Assembly (NCBI RefSeq): GCF_019392195.1
Contig: NZ_JAHXKI010000001.1
Location: 310,001 to 374,000, forward strand
DNA length: 64,000 bases
Direction of reading: 5' to 3'
DNA from: Marinobacter sp. F4206
Lineage (GTDB): Bacteria; Pseudomonadota; Gammaproteobacteria; Pseudomonadales; Oleiphilaceae
This document shows positions 39,253 to 49,330 of this stretch, in pieces; positions within the stretch are counted from its first letter, which is position 1; every line of letters starts with the position of its first letter. Made by a program: the position numbers and the translations under genes. The notes below the pieces were generated by a model that saw nothing but the letters and a program-made list of their open reading frames with translations, searched no databases and was not told the DNA's origin.

Positions 39253-40596
39253 TTGACTCTTTCCGTGACTACCCCCATCAGTGAGCATCAGTACACACGT
39301 CTGTTGGCCCACGCATCGAACGAACGTGATTTCGTTTATGTCGGGAGTGTGGGAAAAGGGGCAGGACGGGGCACATTCAGCGGTTTCTCGGCGTACGCCT
39401 CGGAATCCAGAACCCTGTCTCGGGATGCTGGCGCGGCCGAAATACAAGCGCTGATTGAGGACATGGAATCCATCGTCTCCGACTACCAGCTAACTCGGGG
39501 CGGTCATAAAGAATGTCTCAAGGGCGGCTGGATCGGCTTGCTCAGCTACGAACTCGGCTATGCCAGAGAAAAACACCTGGCAGCCCTGTGCCCACCGACA
39601 CCGGTGCCCCTTGTTTCAGCGGGTTTCTACCTGTGGACGGCGAGCTTTAATCGGAGAACGGAAACGTACTACCTGTGGGTTCATCCACAATGCCCAGCTA
39701 ACGTTCGGCAAATCCTGGAGTCCTGGCTGAATACCGAGCCGGCAGTGACCACTTCATCCTGGACCATGCCCTCCCCCTTCATCCCCCTGCAATCCCCAGA
39801 GACCTTCAAGGCCAGCGTCCGGGCTATCCGCGACTATATAGAGGCCGGGGACTGTTATCAGGCAAATCTGTCCCAGGAGTTCCAGGGAAAATACCAGGGA
39901 GACCCATGGACTGCATTTCAGGCACTCGCAGAAGCCAATCCGACGCCTTACAGCGCCTTTATCCGAGCGGGGAATGATGCCGTTCTCTCCATATCTCCCG
40001 AACGGTTTCTGGAAATTCACGGCAACAGAGTCACGACCAGCCCCATCAAGGGTACCCGGCCAAGGGGTGGCAACCCGGAAGAAGATGCCGCATTGGCGAA
40101 CGAACTTGAGACATCGGACAAGGATCGGGCCGAGAATCTGATGATCGTCGACCTACTGAGAAACGACCTGAGCCTGAACTCCGCCACTGGCAGCGTGGTT
40201 GTCGATAAACTCTTTGCCCTCGAGTCCTACCGAAACGTTCACCACCTTGTCAGCCACATCCACGCAGAACTGGCTCCCGGGGTAACGCCACTCAAGGCCC
40301 TATTCGATGCCTTCCCGGGCGGGTCCATCACGGGCGCGCCCAAGATACGCGCCATGGAAATCATCCGTGAGCTCGAACCACACTGGCGTGGCCCGTACTG
40401 CGGCTCGGTTTTCTATCGCGGACTGGACGGCACACTGGACAGCAACATCGGGATACGCACCATGCTGTGCGAAGGCGACGGCACCATACGTTGCTGGGGA
40501 GGCGGTGGGATCGTTTCGGACTCGGAACCGGAAAGCGAATACCAGGAGACGCTGACGAAGGTCAGGCCGTTGATGGAGTTCCTGGAGAAACTCTGA
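39253..40596 (+). CDS. pabB: Aminodeoxychorismate synthase component I PabB
   Basis: A chorismate-utilising enzyme. SPIKGTRPRG contains the Lys that marks PabB (TrpE has Ala there); ITGAPKIRAMEII and CGSVFYRGLDGTLDSNIGIRT complete the active site. It makes 4-amino-4-deoxychorismate for folate. Start is uncertain: TTG at 39253 has GAGG five bases upstream (447 residues); TTG at 39211 and GTG at 39265 are in frame too. No ATG precedes the conserved region. It converges on thrH. Confidence 0.9.
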   Translation: MTLSVTTPISEHQYTRLLAHASNERDFVYVGSVGKGAGRGTFSGFSAYASESRTLSRDAGAAEIQALIEDMESIVSDYQLTRGGHKECLKGGWIGLLSYELGYAREKHLAALCPPTPVPLVSAGFYLWTASFNRRTETYYLWVHPQCPANVRQILESWLNTEPAVTTSSWTMPSPFIPLQSPETFKASVRAIRDYIEAGDCYQANLSQEFQGKYQGDPWTAFQALAEANPTPYSAFIRAGNDAVLSISPERFLEIHGNRVTTSPIKGTRPRGGNPEEDAALANELETSDKDRAENLMIVDLLRNDLSLNSATGSVVVDKLFALESYRNVHHLVSHIHAELAPGVTPLKALFDAFPGGSITGAPKIRAMEIIRELEPHWRGPYCGSVFYRGLDGTLDSNIGIRTMLCEGDGTIRCWGGGGIVSDSEPESEYQETLTKVRPLMEFLEKL

Positions 40597-40614
40597 GGGA
40601 GGCAGACGCCTCCC
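40597..40614. terminator. Hairpin between convergent pabB and thrH
   Basis: GGGAGGC (40597-40603), AGAC loop, GCCTCCC (40608-40614) directly after the pabB stop. Strong stem but no T-run; probably shared 3' boundary of both transcripts. Confidence 0.5.
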
Positions 40615-40629
40615 CTGGAAGAGGATCGA

Positions 40630-41244
40630 TCAGGCGGTGTGGATGGCGCTGGCCTTGAGGAATTCCTGCCTCAGATCGTCAAAATTGTGCACGGCGGGGA
40701 ACTGGGGAAACTCCTCGATGACGTTCTGGGGAGCGTGGAACAGGATGCCCGCCTCCGCCTGCCCCAGCATGGTGGTGTCGTTGTAGGAGTCACCTGCAGC
40801 AATCACCCGGTAGTTGAGCAACTGGAAAGCGCGAACGGACTGGCGTTTCGGATCCCGCTGGCGCAACAGGTAATCCGTAATCTGGCCATTATCGGCTACT
40901 TCCAGCTTGTGACAGAGCAAGGCCGGGAAGCCGAGTTTCGCCATCAATGGCATGGCAAACTCATAGAACGTATCCGACAGGATAACCACCTGGAATCGTT
41001 CACGCAGCCAGTCAAGGAACTCACGGGCGCCCGGTAGCGGATCCAGCTCCCCGATCACCTCCTGAATCTGTGGCAACCCATAGCCGTGCTGGTCGAGAAG
41101 CTTCAGGCGCTGAGTCATCAGCACATCGTAATCGGGAACATCGCGGGTGGTGGCCTTGAGCTCTTCAATACCGGTTTTTTCCGCAAATGCGATCCAGATT
41201 TCCGGGATCAGTACTCCCTCAAGGTCAAGGCATGCGAGTTCCAC
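40630..41244 (-). CDS. thrH: ThrH, phosphoserine/homoserine phosphotransferase (HAD family)
   Basis: A 204-residue HAD protein nearly superimposable on Pseudomonas ThrH: ACLDLEGVLIPEIWIAFAEKTGI, DYDVLM, FQVVILSDTFYEF, RVIAAGDSYNDTTML and GILFHAPQNV. The nucleophile is the first Asp of DLEG. ThrH has phosphoserine phosphatase activity and can transfer phosphate to homoserine. The start is a GTG with AGGAG ten bases upstream. It diverges from cysH. Confidence 0.95.
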   Translation of the reverse strand: MELACLDLEGVLIPEIWIAFAEKTGIEELKATTRDVPDYDVLMTQRLKLLDQHGYGLPQIQEVIGELDPLPGAREFLDWLRERFQVVILSDTFYEFAMPLMAKLGFPALLCHKLEVADNGQITDYLLRQRDPKRQSVRAFQLLNYRVIAAGDSYNDTTMLGQAEAGILFHAPQNVIEEFPQFPAVHNFDDLRQEFLKASAIHTA

Positions 41245-41325
41245 AATAGTCTCCTGGTGAACAGCTGGGTGTGCCGGAGCAGCAGCTCCGCTCCGATTAG
41301 CGCCGTATGATAAGAAAATCCGGTG

Positions 41326-41364
41326 AGGAATGCATCGGGCATAACCATATAGATGCTCATTCCT
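41326..41364. promoter_or_regulatory. Imperfect dyad in the thrH-cysH intergenic region
   Basis: AGGAATGCAT (41326-41335) and ATGC-TC-ATTCCT (41353-41364) form an inverted repeat with a 2-base insertion in one arm, about 60-100 bases before the cysH ATG. CysB, encoded just beyond cysH, is the obvious candidate binder, but CysB sites are too variable to confirm by eye. Confidence 0.3.
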
Positions 41365-41424
41365 TCATGCTATGAGGCATTAATGGTAGCCTTTTCACTC
41401 ATTTAGATCAGGTAGCATCAGTCA

Positions 41425-42147
41425 ATGACCGATATTCAACAACTCCGGGACGAATTAGAGGGACAGAGCCCTCGCTCAATCCTAAAAGCCGCATTCAAGG
41501 CTTATGACAACATTGCCATCTCCTTTAGTGGCGCCGAGGATGTTGTGTTGATTGAAATGGCCCACAAGCTCACCGACAACCTCAAGGTGTTCACCCTGGA
41601 TACCGGGAGACTGCACCCCGAGACGTACGAGTTTGTTGAGAAGGTCCGGAAACACTACGGGATCGAGATCGAAGTGCTCTTCCCTGATGCCGCCGAGGTT
41701 CAGGATCTGGTGAACAGAAAGGGTCTGTTCAGCTTTTATGAGGATGGTCATTCCGAATGCTGCGGTATCCGGAAGGTCAGCCCGCTGAAGCGCAAACTTG
41801 CCACGGTCGATGCGTGGATCACCGGTCAGCGCAAGGATCAGAGTCCGGGCACCCGAAATGATGTACCTGTGGTGCAGGAAGACACTGCATTCTCGACAGA
41901 AGAGAAAACCCTGGTCAAATTCAATCCACTGGCAAACTGGACGTCCAAGGAAGTCTGGGACTACATCCGGATGTCAGAAGCGCCCTACAATGAGCTGCAC
42001 GAGAAGGGGTTCGTCAGTATCGGTTGCCAGCCCTGCACCCGTCCGGTCCTTCCCGGCCAGCACGAGCGCGAAGGGCGCTGGTGGTGGGAAGAGGCGACCA
42101 AGAAGGAATGCGGCCTTCACGCCGACAATCTGATCGCCCGGAATTAA
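41425..42147 (+). CDS. cysH: Adenylylsulfate (APS) reductase, assimilatory, CysH family
   Basis: A 240-residue thioredoxin-dependent reductase. It has the PP-loop-like [11 protein letters not shown], the paired Cys of [13 protein letters not shown] and the CQPC motif of [10 protein letters not shown]; these four Cys bind a [4Fe-4S] cluster and identify an APS reductase rather than the cluster-free PAPS reductase of enterobacteria. The CGLH segment near the C-terminus holds the catalytic Cys. It makes sulfite for cysteine synthesis. Neighbour of cysB, as in Pseudomonas. Confidence 0.95.
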   Translation: MTDIQQLRDELEGQSPRSILKAAFKAYDNIAISFSGAEDVVLIEMAHKLTDNLKVFTLDTGRLHPETYEFVEKVRKHYGIEIEVLFPDAAEVQDLVNRKGLFSFYEDGHSECCGIRKVSPLKRKLATVDAWITGQRKDQSPGTRNDVPVVQEDTAFSTEEKTLVKFNPLANWTSKEVWDYIRMSEAPYNELHEKGFVSIGCQPCTRPVLPGQHEREGRWWWEEATKKECGLHADNLIARN

Positions 42148-42167
42148 ACCGGCACCAATCCGGATGC

Positions 42168-43215
<1,048 letters not shown>

Positions 43216-43398
43216 TCAAGCGTACGCATAAAAAACTATATTTTCATTCTTTTTTAGCATAGAAGACAGCTTCTCCTAAGTTTAGACCAAAATTGAATTA
43301 AAGAGGTGCAGGACCTAACACAATGTCTTCCCTGCCCTTGACTTGGCTGTGACAAAGCACACAATCCGTAAACAACACTTTCCGCATTCTGGGAACCA

Positions 43399-46137
43399 AT
43401 GCTGCTGACCACCAAATTCCTCCGGCCGACCTCTGACCAACGCGCCGTCCGCCGCGAACGGCTGAGTTCGATGCTCGAACCGCACAGCCCCAAGCGGCTG
43501 AACCTGGTTATCGCTCCGGCCGGTTTTGGCAAGACGACTCTCGTCGCCCAATGGTGCGCACGCACGCGTTTTCCCACAGCCTGGCTCTCACTGGACGAGC
43601 ACGACGACGAGCCCCGCCGATTCTGGCAATACGTCATTGGCGCTTTCGAATACTCAGGGCTGGACGGACTTGAAGACTGCCGTAAACAGCTGAACCATGA
43701 TTCGGACGATGCAGCAACAGGCGCCATTACAGGCCTGCTGAATGTGCTTTCGGCAGACGGAAGTCCCTGGAACCTGGTACTGGATGATTTTCATCTGGTT
43801 CGCGACGAAAGGATTCTTCGAGATTTCGCCTATTTCATAGATTACCTACCCCCCGAAATCACCGTTACGCTGGCCTCAAGAACCGAGCCCGCCTTGCCTC
43901 TTGCCCGCTGGCGGGTTCGACGGTGGATTGAGGATATCCACCCGGGCTTGCTGGCGTTTTCCGAGGACGAATGTCGCCGGTTTTTTCACGACACCATGGG
44001 TATTGATCTGTCCAACGCGGAGGTGCACTCGATTTGCCGCAGAACCGAAGGCTGGGTCGCGGCCATGCAGCTTACGGCGCTATCGGGCAGTGGCCGGATA
44101 ACGGATATCAATCCGAGCAGTCATCATGAAGCAGTTAACCCGCATCAACTGGAAATAGATGAGCGGCATATCAGTGACTATGTTCTGGCGGAGGTGCTGG
44201 AGCAGCAGCCCGCCGAGGTGGCGCGATTCCTTCTGGATACGGCCTGCTGTCCCCGACTCTGCGCCTCCCTGTGCGATGCTATCCGCGGCCAACAGGACAG
44301 CCAGCAGAAACTGGAGCAATTACTCAGTCAAAACCTCTTTTTGATTCCCCTCGACAATCACGACGGGTGGTTCCGCTACCACGATCTTTTTCGGGATGCT
44401 CTTCTACAGCGAATCCGGCATTCGGAACCGGACCGTGCCAGGGCTCTCTGGCGGAAAACCGTTGACTGGCTGCTGGACCATGGCCATGTCCAGGAGGGGA
44501 TAACCCAAATCGTTCATCAGCGAGACTGGGACTGGTTGGCAACCGTGCTTGCAGAACATGGAAACAACCTGATTCATGGTGGCTATCACCTACCGGTCCT
44601 CGACTGGATTGAGTCACTGCCGGACCACCTTGTGCAGGACAGCCCGCAGTTACAGATGCTCAGAATATGGGGACTGTTTTTTGCCAATCGCCTTGATGCC
44701 CTGGATCCCCTGCTGAGCGCTCTCGAGGATCTGCTGGACCGTCGGGTTGCCGACTCGCATCCGGATGCCGAGGGCGCGCTCGGCCTCCAGAGCGAAATTT
44801 CGCTAATCCGCTCGTACCTGGCCCGTACACGCAGTGACGACAAAAGCGCCAGCGACCTGACCAAACAGGTCCTCAAGGACATTGACCACACCAAGATTCC
44901 ACTCAAGTCGGTCACTTACTACGGCCTGGGGCTGGACTACTATGGTGAGGGCCTGCTTGCCGACGCTGAGGACGCGCTTCAGTCAGCCGTCCGGTACGGC
45001 CAGGTTGAGCGCAAGCCCAGCACCGTTCTTTCCAGCGGCGGTTTGCTGGCATGGATACTGTACACCCGCGGCGACATTGATCTGGCCCTGGAAACCTGCA
45101 TGGAGATACGCAGTTGGGTGGACAAACATTATTCCGACCCTAGCCAACCCCGGCTGATTTCGTGCTGGCAGAACAGCGCCCTGACAGAGATCTATCGGGA
45201 ACGCAATCAGCCACAACTGGCGGCAACGCATCTCGCCCCACTACTGGAACATGTAAATCGGGGTACGGAGCCTGGCCAACATGTGATTATCCAGCACGTT
45301 CGCGGCCACCTCGCGTTCAGTGAGGGCCGACTGCAGGATGCCATTGAAGTGCTTGAGGATGCAGCCCAGGTTGGGCGTAGGCGGCGCGACCACATCGTCT
45401 TCGAACCCCCGGCAAGCTCCGCCCTTCTGGCAAGATGCTATCTCGCCACCGGGCATCCGGAAAAGGCGCAGGCGTGTCTCGGATCCCCCGATGATCGTCA
45501 GTTTACAAACCCGCTCAATCGGGAACAGAATCTTATCAGCATCGCCAGAGTCCTGGTCGCCCAAAAATGTCCGGATAAGGCCCAGGAGATTCTGGGGAAA
45601 ATGCTACCCGCGGCAGAGCGCAATGCCCACAATCGCCACCTCGTCGAAATACTGCTGGTTTACGGCGAAGCACTGGACCTGCAGGGCCGCCATCAGGAAG
45701 CCACCAAAACGCTGAACAGGGCTGTGCTTAAAGCCTCCGAAGCCGGTTTTCTGCGGCTTTTCGCGGAGGAGAGCCCCCGGTTACGGGAGCTCGTGCAAGC
45801 ACTGCCCATGCTGGCAGGCCTGGGGCGCTGGAACCAGACACTCCGGGATATGCTGAGCCAGCAGGCAACGGTATTGGCTGACGCAACAGGCGCAGGCTCT
45901 TCCCCGGTTCAACCTCCACCCTCTGGCACTCCGTTGCAGGAGCCGCTGAGCCAAAGGGAAATGGAGGTGCTGGCCCTGATCAATGAGGGGCATGCCAATA
46001 AGGACATTGCAATCAGGATGGACGTGGCGCCGGCCACCGTAAAAGCCCATATACGCAACCTGTATGGCAAGCTTGGCGTTGGCCGGCGCACCGAGGCATT
46101 GGCGAAAGCCAGGGATCTTGGGCTGCTGAAGCTCTGA
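43399..46137 (+). CDS. MalT/LuxR-type ATP-dependent transcriptional activator (STAND regulator)
   Basis: A 912-residue protein. N-terminal STAND NTPase with P-loop APAGFGKTT (about 39-47) and Walker B LVLDDFHLV; winged-helix and helical linker (VLAEVLEQQPAEVARFLLDTACC); a long TPR-like superhelix (about 420-810); and a C-terminal LuxR HTH (LSQREMEVLALINEGHANKDIAIRM ... TVKAHIRNLYGKLGVGRRTEA). It resembles MalT and AlkS-type regulators, which bind an inducer with the TPR sensor and ATP for oligomerisation. No candidate target operon is adjacent: cysB lies upstream in divergent orientation and dinG downstream converges. Inducer unknown. Confidence 0.88.
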   Translation: MLLTTKFLRPTSDQRAVRRERLSSMLEPHSPKRLNLVIAPAGFGKTTLVAQWCARTRFPTAWLSLDEHDDEPRRFWQYVIGAFEYSGLDGLEDCRKQLNHDSDDAATGAITGLLNVLSADGSPWNLVLDDFHLVRDERILRDFAYFIDYLPPEITVTLASRTEPALPLARWRVRRWIEDIHPGLLAFSEDECRRFFHDTMGIDLSNAEVHSICRRTEGWVAAMQLTALSGSGRITDINPSSHHEAVNPHQLEIDERHISDYVLAEVLEQQPAEVARFLLDTACCPRLCASLCDAIRGQQDSQQKLEQLLSQNLFLIPLDNHDGWFRYHDLFRDALLQRIRHSEPDRARALWRKTVDWLLDHGHVQEGITQIVHQRDWDWLATVLAEHGNNLIHGGYHLPVLDWIESLPDHLVQDSPQLQMLRIWGLFFANRLDALDPLLSALEDLLDRRVADSHPDAEGALGLQSEISLIRSYLARTRSDDKSASDLTKQVLKDIDHTKIPLKSVTYYGLGLDYYGEGLLADAEDALQSAVRYGQVERKPSTVLSSGGLLAWILYTRGDIDLALETCMEIRSWVDKHYSDPSQPRLISCWQNSALTEIYRERNQPQLAATHLAPLLEHVNRGTEPGQHVIIQHVRGHLAFSEGRLQDAIEVLEDAAQVGRRRRDHIVFEPPASSALLARCYLATGHPEKAQACLGSPDDRQFTNPLNREQNLISIARVLVAQKCPDKAQEILGKMLPAAERNAHNRHLVEILLVYGEALDLQGRHQEATKTLNRAVLKASEAGFLRLFAEESPRLRELVQALPMLAGLGRWNQTLRDMLSQQATVLADATGAGSSPVQPPPSGTPLQEPLSQREMEVLALINEGHANKDIAIRMDVAPATVKAHIRNLYGKLGVGRRTEALAKARDLGLLKL

Positions 46138-46245
46138 GTCACAGCCACACTTTTGTGACGCGCATCACAGTTAGAGCCAACTAATACCACCCACTACGCC
46201 CTTTGGACGATCCGGCTACGCCCTCTAATCCCCTATTATTCTCGC

Positions 46246-46381
46246 AACGGTGAGGCAAAAGCCTTATCTCGAATTCTGAAACTTCAGGCCTTCAGATTTC
46301 TTGTTCCGCGTTGTTTCGACGCCCCGGGTTCGAAAGAACCCCTTGATGAGAGCCAACCCGCAAGGGCTGGCTCTTTTTTTA
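46246..46381 (+). ncRNA. Candidate structured small RNA or 3' UTR element
   Basis: The interval contains three 6-bp hairpins in a row: TGAGGC-AAAA-GCCTTA (46251-46266), TCTGAA/TTCAGA (46275-46296) and GGGTTC-GAAA-GAACCC (46326-46341, GNRA loop). These are followed by a true intrinsic terminator. TATTAT at 46234-46239 could be the -10 element of its own promoter, giving a transcript of about 135 bases, but no good -35 is seen. It could equally be the tail of the MalT-type gene message. No family is recognised. Confidence 0.3.
46350..46381 (+). terminator. Rho-independent terminator
   Basis: Stem 46350-46359 with 46364-46373 (GAGCCA/TGGCTC plus CCC/GGG, one mismatch), GCAA loop, followed by eight T's (46374-46380 region). 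It ends plus-strand transcription ahead of convergent dinG. Confidence 0.85.
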
Positions 46382-46406
46382 TGAGCAAGGCAGTGTCGCT
46401 CGATTC

Positions 46407-48611
46407 TCAGTATTCGATCACCCGACGGAAGGGCGGCAGCGCATCCAACAAGAGCTGACCGTAGCGTCTCGCAATGATGCGTCTGTCCAGAATGGTCACC
46501 CGGCCCGTGTCCTGTTCGGTTCTCAGTAACCGACCAACCGCCTGGACCAGCTTGATCGAAGCGTCCGGAACGGTAATTTCCATAAACGGATTGCCTCCGC
46601 GCTGCGTCACCCACTCGGCCAGGCTCGCTTCTATGGGATCGTCCGGCACCGAGAATGGCAGCCGGGTAATCACCACGTGGTGCAGGTACTTGCCTGGCAA
46701 GTCAATCCCTTCCGCGAAACTGGCCACACCGAACAAGACGCTCGGCCGCCCCTCGTCAACCCGGCTGCAGTGCTGTCGCAACACTTCTCCCTTGGCCATA
46801 TCGTCCTGGGTAATGATCAGGTCCGGGTGTTCCGGCGCCAGGGCGTCACGAACCTGCTGCATCTGGCGCCTGGAGGTGAACAGAACCAGCGTTGCCTTCT
46901 CCCCGGCCCACAAATCCGGCAAGCGAGCCACCAGCTCGTCCGCAAAGGTATCGTCCGTGGGCATGGCAGACATGGCCGGCACTTCTACCGTCGCCATCTC
47001 GCCGTACTTGAAGGAACTGGGCACGACCAGATAACGGCTCGATTCCGGGAGTCCGGCCCGCGCCCTTAACCGGTCGAATCGCCCGAGAGCGGTCAGGGTG
47101 GCACTGGTCAATACCGATCCGTAGGCCCTGGACCAGAGACGGGCGTACAGAAGGTTATCCGCCAGCACCGGCGAGCTGTACAGGGTAATGTCCTCGGCGT
47201 GGTCCCAGCGTTGTTTGACCGCCCAGCGTGCAGGTGCCGGGCTCTTGTAGCCCGTGCGCTGGGGATCGGGCTGCTCTGGTTTGCCTGAGTCGCTGGACTC
47301 GCTGGTGTTCTGCTGACTCCCGTTCTGCTCGCACCAGGCCGCCCAAAGGCGGAGCTGATCCTCAGCACGGCTGTGAAACGAACCAATCACCGGATACCAG
47401 GTCTCGGCGGTATCCCGGTCAATCTCGTGGTCCTTGCGCTCATCGAAGGCAGTCTGCAGCTCGTCGGCCAGCGAACCGAGATGCCGGACCAGATTGGCGG
47501 TCGCAATCCGGGTTTCGCCCGCCAGTTCAGCCAGCGCCTCCGGCAATTCGCCCTCCGGATAGCGCCACTGGGCCGTGCGCCGTTCCTCGTTGAATTCCCA
47601 GCCTGTGTTCTGCTCCGCCTCTTCATAGACCCGGGCGAGAACGAGATCAACATCCCGGGAGGCGGAACCGATACGGTCCAGTGTTTTGGCCGCCTGCGTT
47701 GCCGGGGCGAGGTATGGCTGCATCTTGGTGAGCGCCTGAGACAACTGTTTCAACCACTGCCGCGTGGAGTTCAGGGGAACCGATGCGGCAAAATGATTCA
47801 ACGCCTTGTCTGGCAGGTGATGCGCCTCGTCGAAGATGAACAGTGCATTTTCCGGTTCCGGCAGGATGGCCCCGCCACCGAGAGCCAGGTCAGCCAGCAC
47901 CAGATCGTGATTGGCAACCACGATGTCGGCATCATCGAGATCTTTGCGGGCATCAAAGAAGGCACAGCTGTCAAAGTAGCTGCAGTGGCGGTTGGTGCAC
48001 TGTCGATGATCGGTCGTTACCTGACGCCAGACATCGTCCGGAATCTGTTCCGGCCAGTGATCCCGATCGCCATCCCATTCCCGGGAGCCATAACTGGCCA
48101 GCATCTCCTCGAAGAATGCCCGCGTTCCCGGCTCTTCACCCTTGGGGCCATCAAGCAGGAAGAGCGGCATGGTATCACTGTCACCGTTGCCCTCATCGTG
48201 GAGTCGGGCCTCGAGCCGGGACATGCACAGGTATCGGCCGCGGCCTTTGGCCAGTGTCCAGCTGAAATCCATTTTGCTGTGTTTTCGCAGGTCCGGCAGG
48301 TCCTTCAGAACAATCTGATCCTGCAGGGCAACGGTCGCGGTGGAAATGACGAGGGTTTTGCCAAGTGCCCTGGCCACGGGTATTGCCGCAATAAGGTAGG
48401 CCAGAGTCTTGCCGGTACCGGTTCCCGCCTCGACCACGCAGGTCGACGGCGGCGACGTGCGCTGGCCATCGTTATCGGTGATCTCCCCCATGTAACGGGC
48501 GATTTCGGCAATCATGAGACGCTGACCATAGCGGGCGCGAATATCCTTGCCGGCCAGAACGTCCCGGTAACCCTGCTGAATCTGCTGTTTGATGTCGTCG
48601 GTTAGCGCCAT
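46407..48611 (-). CDS. dinG: DinG-type iron-sulfur ATP-dependent DNA helicase
   Basis: A 734-residue XPD/DinG-family helicase. Walker A EAGTGTGKT at 61-69; four-Cys Fe-S region (CMSR; CTNRHCSYFDSC); DEAH box in IFDEAHHL; C-terminal motif VQAVGRLLRTEQDTGRV. DinG unwinds 5'-3' and resolves R-loops and D-loops. E. coli DinG is 716 aa. The start codon overlaps the gspB stop by one base (TAATG), so it is co-translated with gspA-gspB. LexA control is known in E. coli; I see no SOS box here because the operon promoter lies before gspA. Confidence 0.93.
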   Translation of the reverse strand: MALTDDIKQQIQQGYRDVLAGKDIRARYGQRLMIAEIARYMGEITDNDGQRTSPPSTCVVEAGTGTGKTLAYLIAAIPVARALGKTLVISTATVALQDQIVLKDLPDLRKHSKMDFSWTLAKGRGRYLCMSRLEARLHDEGNGDSDTMPLFLLDGPKGEEPGTRAFFEEMLASYGSREWDGDRDHWPEQIPDDVWRQVTTDHRQCTNRHCSYFDSCAFFDARKDLDDADIVVANHDLVLADLALGGGAILPEPENALFIFDEAHHLPDKALNHFAASVPLNSTRQWLKQLSQALTKMQPYLAPATQAAKTLDRIGSASRDVDLVLARVYEEAEQNTGWEFNEERRTAQWRYPEGELPEALAELAGETRIATANLVRHLGSLADELQTAFDERKDHEIDRDTAETWYPVIGSFHSRAEDQLRLWAAWCEQNGSQQNTSESSDSGKPEQPDPQRTGYKSPAPARWAVKQRWDHAEDITLYSSPVLADNLLYARLWSRAYGSVLTSATLTALGRFDRLRARAGLPESSRYLVVPSSFKYGEMATVEVPAMSAMPTDDTFADELVARLPDLWAGEKATLVLFTSRRQMQQVRDALAPEHPDLIITQDDMAKGEVLRQHCSRVDEGRPSVLFGVASFAEGIDLPGKYLHHVVITRLPFSVPDDPIEASLAEWVTQRGGNPFMEITVPDASIKLVQAVGRLLRTEQDTGRVTILDRRIIARRYGQLLLDALPPFRRVIEY

Positions 48612-49327
48612 TAGCGGGGGCTCACCCAGTCCCGAACGATTCCCACCCGGAAGCGCTGCCCCTGTTTGCTGAGAATAACGCCATCCTGGGTAATCCTTTC
48701 CACCTGGAGTCCGGAAAAGCTGTCTCCCCTGCGCAGGTAGTTGTTGTTGATCATGACGCGACTGGCGTAGGGATCGGAGGAGTAGATATGGCTGTTGAAG
48801 GTCAAATCCGGGACGCTCTTTTGAAAGGACAGGGGTAACTCCACAAGATGCGGTACCCTGCCAGCCGGAGCGGCGTCTGGCAATACCGTATTTTCCCGGT
48901 CTGCCTGGGACGACGGAACAATAGACGGAACAATAATGGTAGGTCGTTCCCGAACCGCTGCTTCAGTATCGGTGCCACCACTTTCAGCCAACGCAGTCTC
49001 TGGCTCCGCCTGAACCGGGGACGCCATGTCCATTTCGGGCGACGCCATCTGTGGCTGGGAGTCAGGCTCAGGAAGCTGTTCGGTGTCGACCGGAGCCTCC
49101 GGCGCCGCAACAGATGTTAACTCTGCCGTGACCGGCACTAACCGGGGCCAGAACACCACAGCCAGCACAGCTGCGTTCAGCACGAGCGCGATTGCAATCC
49201 AGGACACCGCCGAGAGTCGTTTTTTCTTCGGCCTGTGGATCAACTGAACCTGGTGACCAAGATCCGGGATCTTGCCCTGTCGACGTTCCGTCTCCGATTT
49301 TCTCAGCGCATCAAGTATATAGGACAT
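48611..49327 (-). CDS. GspB/ExeB-like type II secretion accessory protein
   Basis: A 238-residue bitopic protein. The N-terminal MSYILDALRKSETERRQG is the GspB/ExeB hallmark. One membrane helix (WIAIALVLNAAVLAVVFW, about 43-60) is followed by a Pro/Glu/Ser linker and a periplasmic T2SSB domain (LPLSFQKSVPDLTFNSHIYSSDPYASRVMINN). ExeB/GspB links to peptidoglycan-binding GspA to assemble the secretin multimer. It lies four bases after the GspA gene; no core T2SS genes are in the window. Confidence 0.87.
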   Translation of the reverse strand: MSYILDALRKSETERRQGKIPDLGHQVQLIHRPKKKRLSAVSWIAIALVLNAAVLAVVFWPRLVPVTAELTSVAAPEAPVDTEQLPEPDSQPQMASPEMDMASPVQAEPETALAESGGTDTEAAVRERPTIIVPSIVPSSQADRENTVLPDAAPAGRVPHLVELPLSFQKSVPDLTFNSHIYSSDPYASRVMINNNYLRRGDSFSGLQVERITQDGVILSKQGQRFRVGIVRDWVSPR

Positions 49328-49330
49328 CGC

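Noticed and set aside
47373..48605. 410-codon plus-strand ORF
   Set aside because: Antisense to dinG; shadow frame.
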